In this document: in pieces, positions 62,834-64,000 of the stretch
Layout: every line of letters starts with the position of its first letter
Numbering within the stretch: position 1 is the first letter of the stretch
Assembly: GCA_029216955.1 (NCBI GenBank)
Contig: JANAVB010007000.1
Location: forward strand, 843,501 to 907,500
Origin: Iris pallida
Lineage: Eukaryota > Streptophyta > Magnoliopsida > Asparagales > Iridaceae
Length of the DNA stretch: 64,000 nucleotides
Reading direction: 5' to 3'
Notes under the pieces: model-generated
What the model was told of the DNA's origin: nothing
What the model saw: the letters and a program-made list of their open reading frames with translations, nothing else
The model's database searches: none
Made by a program: the position numbers and the translations under genes

Positions 62834-62970
62834 GGGAAAAAAAGGGGGGATGGCCGAGCTCCGGCGCAGACCCCGACGACGAGCGGACGCGACAGCACAT
62901 CCGGGGCACAGCGCCCCGGGAACACCCGATCCTGAGAGTTGAGACGAGGAAAAGAACATGGAAAAAATCT
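62834..62970 (-). other. LINE 5' UTR
   Basis: About 137 bp of GC-rich leader between the element's 5' end at the target site (TATTAGTAT at 62971) and the ORF1 start. GGGGCGCTGTGCCCCGGATG lies within it. Such short GC-rich leaders often contain an internal promoter in plant L1 elements (general knowledge, not shown here). Confidence 0.6.
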
Positions 62971-62976
62971 TATTAG

Positions 62977-64000
<1,024 letters not shown>

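Larger units (their letters stand above)
42771..62970 (-). mobile_element. L1-type plant LINE, minus strand, split by V and Z
   Basis: Non-LTR retrotransposon of about 6.8 kb when insertions are discounted. It has a 5' UTR near 62834-62970, ORF1 (59850-62833), ORF2 with endonuclease and RT (from 59857 downward), and a 3' zinc-binding domain and UTR at 42771-43446. TATTAGTAT plus TA repeats occurs at both ends (42323 and 62971), as expected for a LINE TSD. ORF2 is interrupted by solo LTR V (54713-56965) and element Z (43447-54575). Stops and frameshifts show it is dead. Confidence 0.9.

Overview
The window is repeat-dense nuclear DNA from a flowering plant, probably a monocot (an inference from GC-rich, CpG-rich reading frames and the element families; the species cannot be named). 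I see no intact host protein-coding gene. Almost everything is transposable elements nested in one another, plus a segment that looks like inserted organelle DNA. Boundaries were placed by reading LTR ends (TG...CA), target-site duplications (TSDs), primer-binding sites (PBS) and long internal repeats by eye.

Left part. Positions 1-6827 are a decayed minus-strand Ty3/gypsy chromovirus of Tekay/Del type: integrase, RNase H, reverse transcriptase, protease and gag remnants, then a 2.9-kb LTR (3962-6827) carrying a tandem repeat. Positions 6833-12950 hold fragments of other LTR elements, including a plus-strand LTR followed by an initiator-Met-like PBS (9065) and a minus-strand LTR preceded by a PBS of the Arg-tRNA/TAT type (11091). 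Roughly 12960-16201 looks like inserted organelle DNA, most likely mitochondrial, with a damaged tRNA-Asn(GUU).

Nest. At 16202 a long LTR (called Z') begins, and it is still running at the right edge. It is split by three insertions: a 8.8-kb CACTA transposon (16864-25690, TSD GCT) that carries exon-like pieces of two host genes; an LTR element X (26956-41960, TSD TATCA) that itself contains a minus-strand element Y; and a minus-strand LINE (about 42771-62970). The LINE is in turn interrupted by a solo LTR, V (54713-56965, TSD GTTGG), and a complete non-coding LTR element, Z (43447-54575, TSD GAGCC).

How the pieces relate. Z and Y have long LTRs (4.6 and 3.45 kb) and non-coding interiors (2.0 and 4.1 kb), the layout of LARD-type non-autonomous retrotransposons. 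They share with the coding Tekay-like element the LTR end GTGACA and an uncommon PBS (TGGTGGCCCAT). Z and the Tekay-like LTR also share a 39-nt hairpin with a nearly invariant loop. I infer that the Tekay-like lineage supplied proteins in trans to these non-coding families. Insertion order: Z' first; then CACTA, X and LINE into Z'; Y into X; V and Z into the LINE. A later deletion fused X to Y at a 4-bp microhomology.
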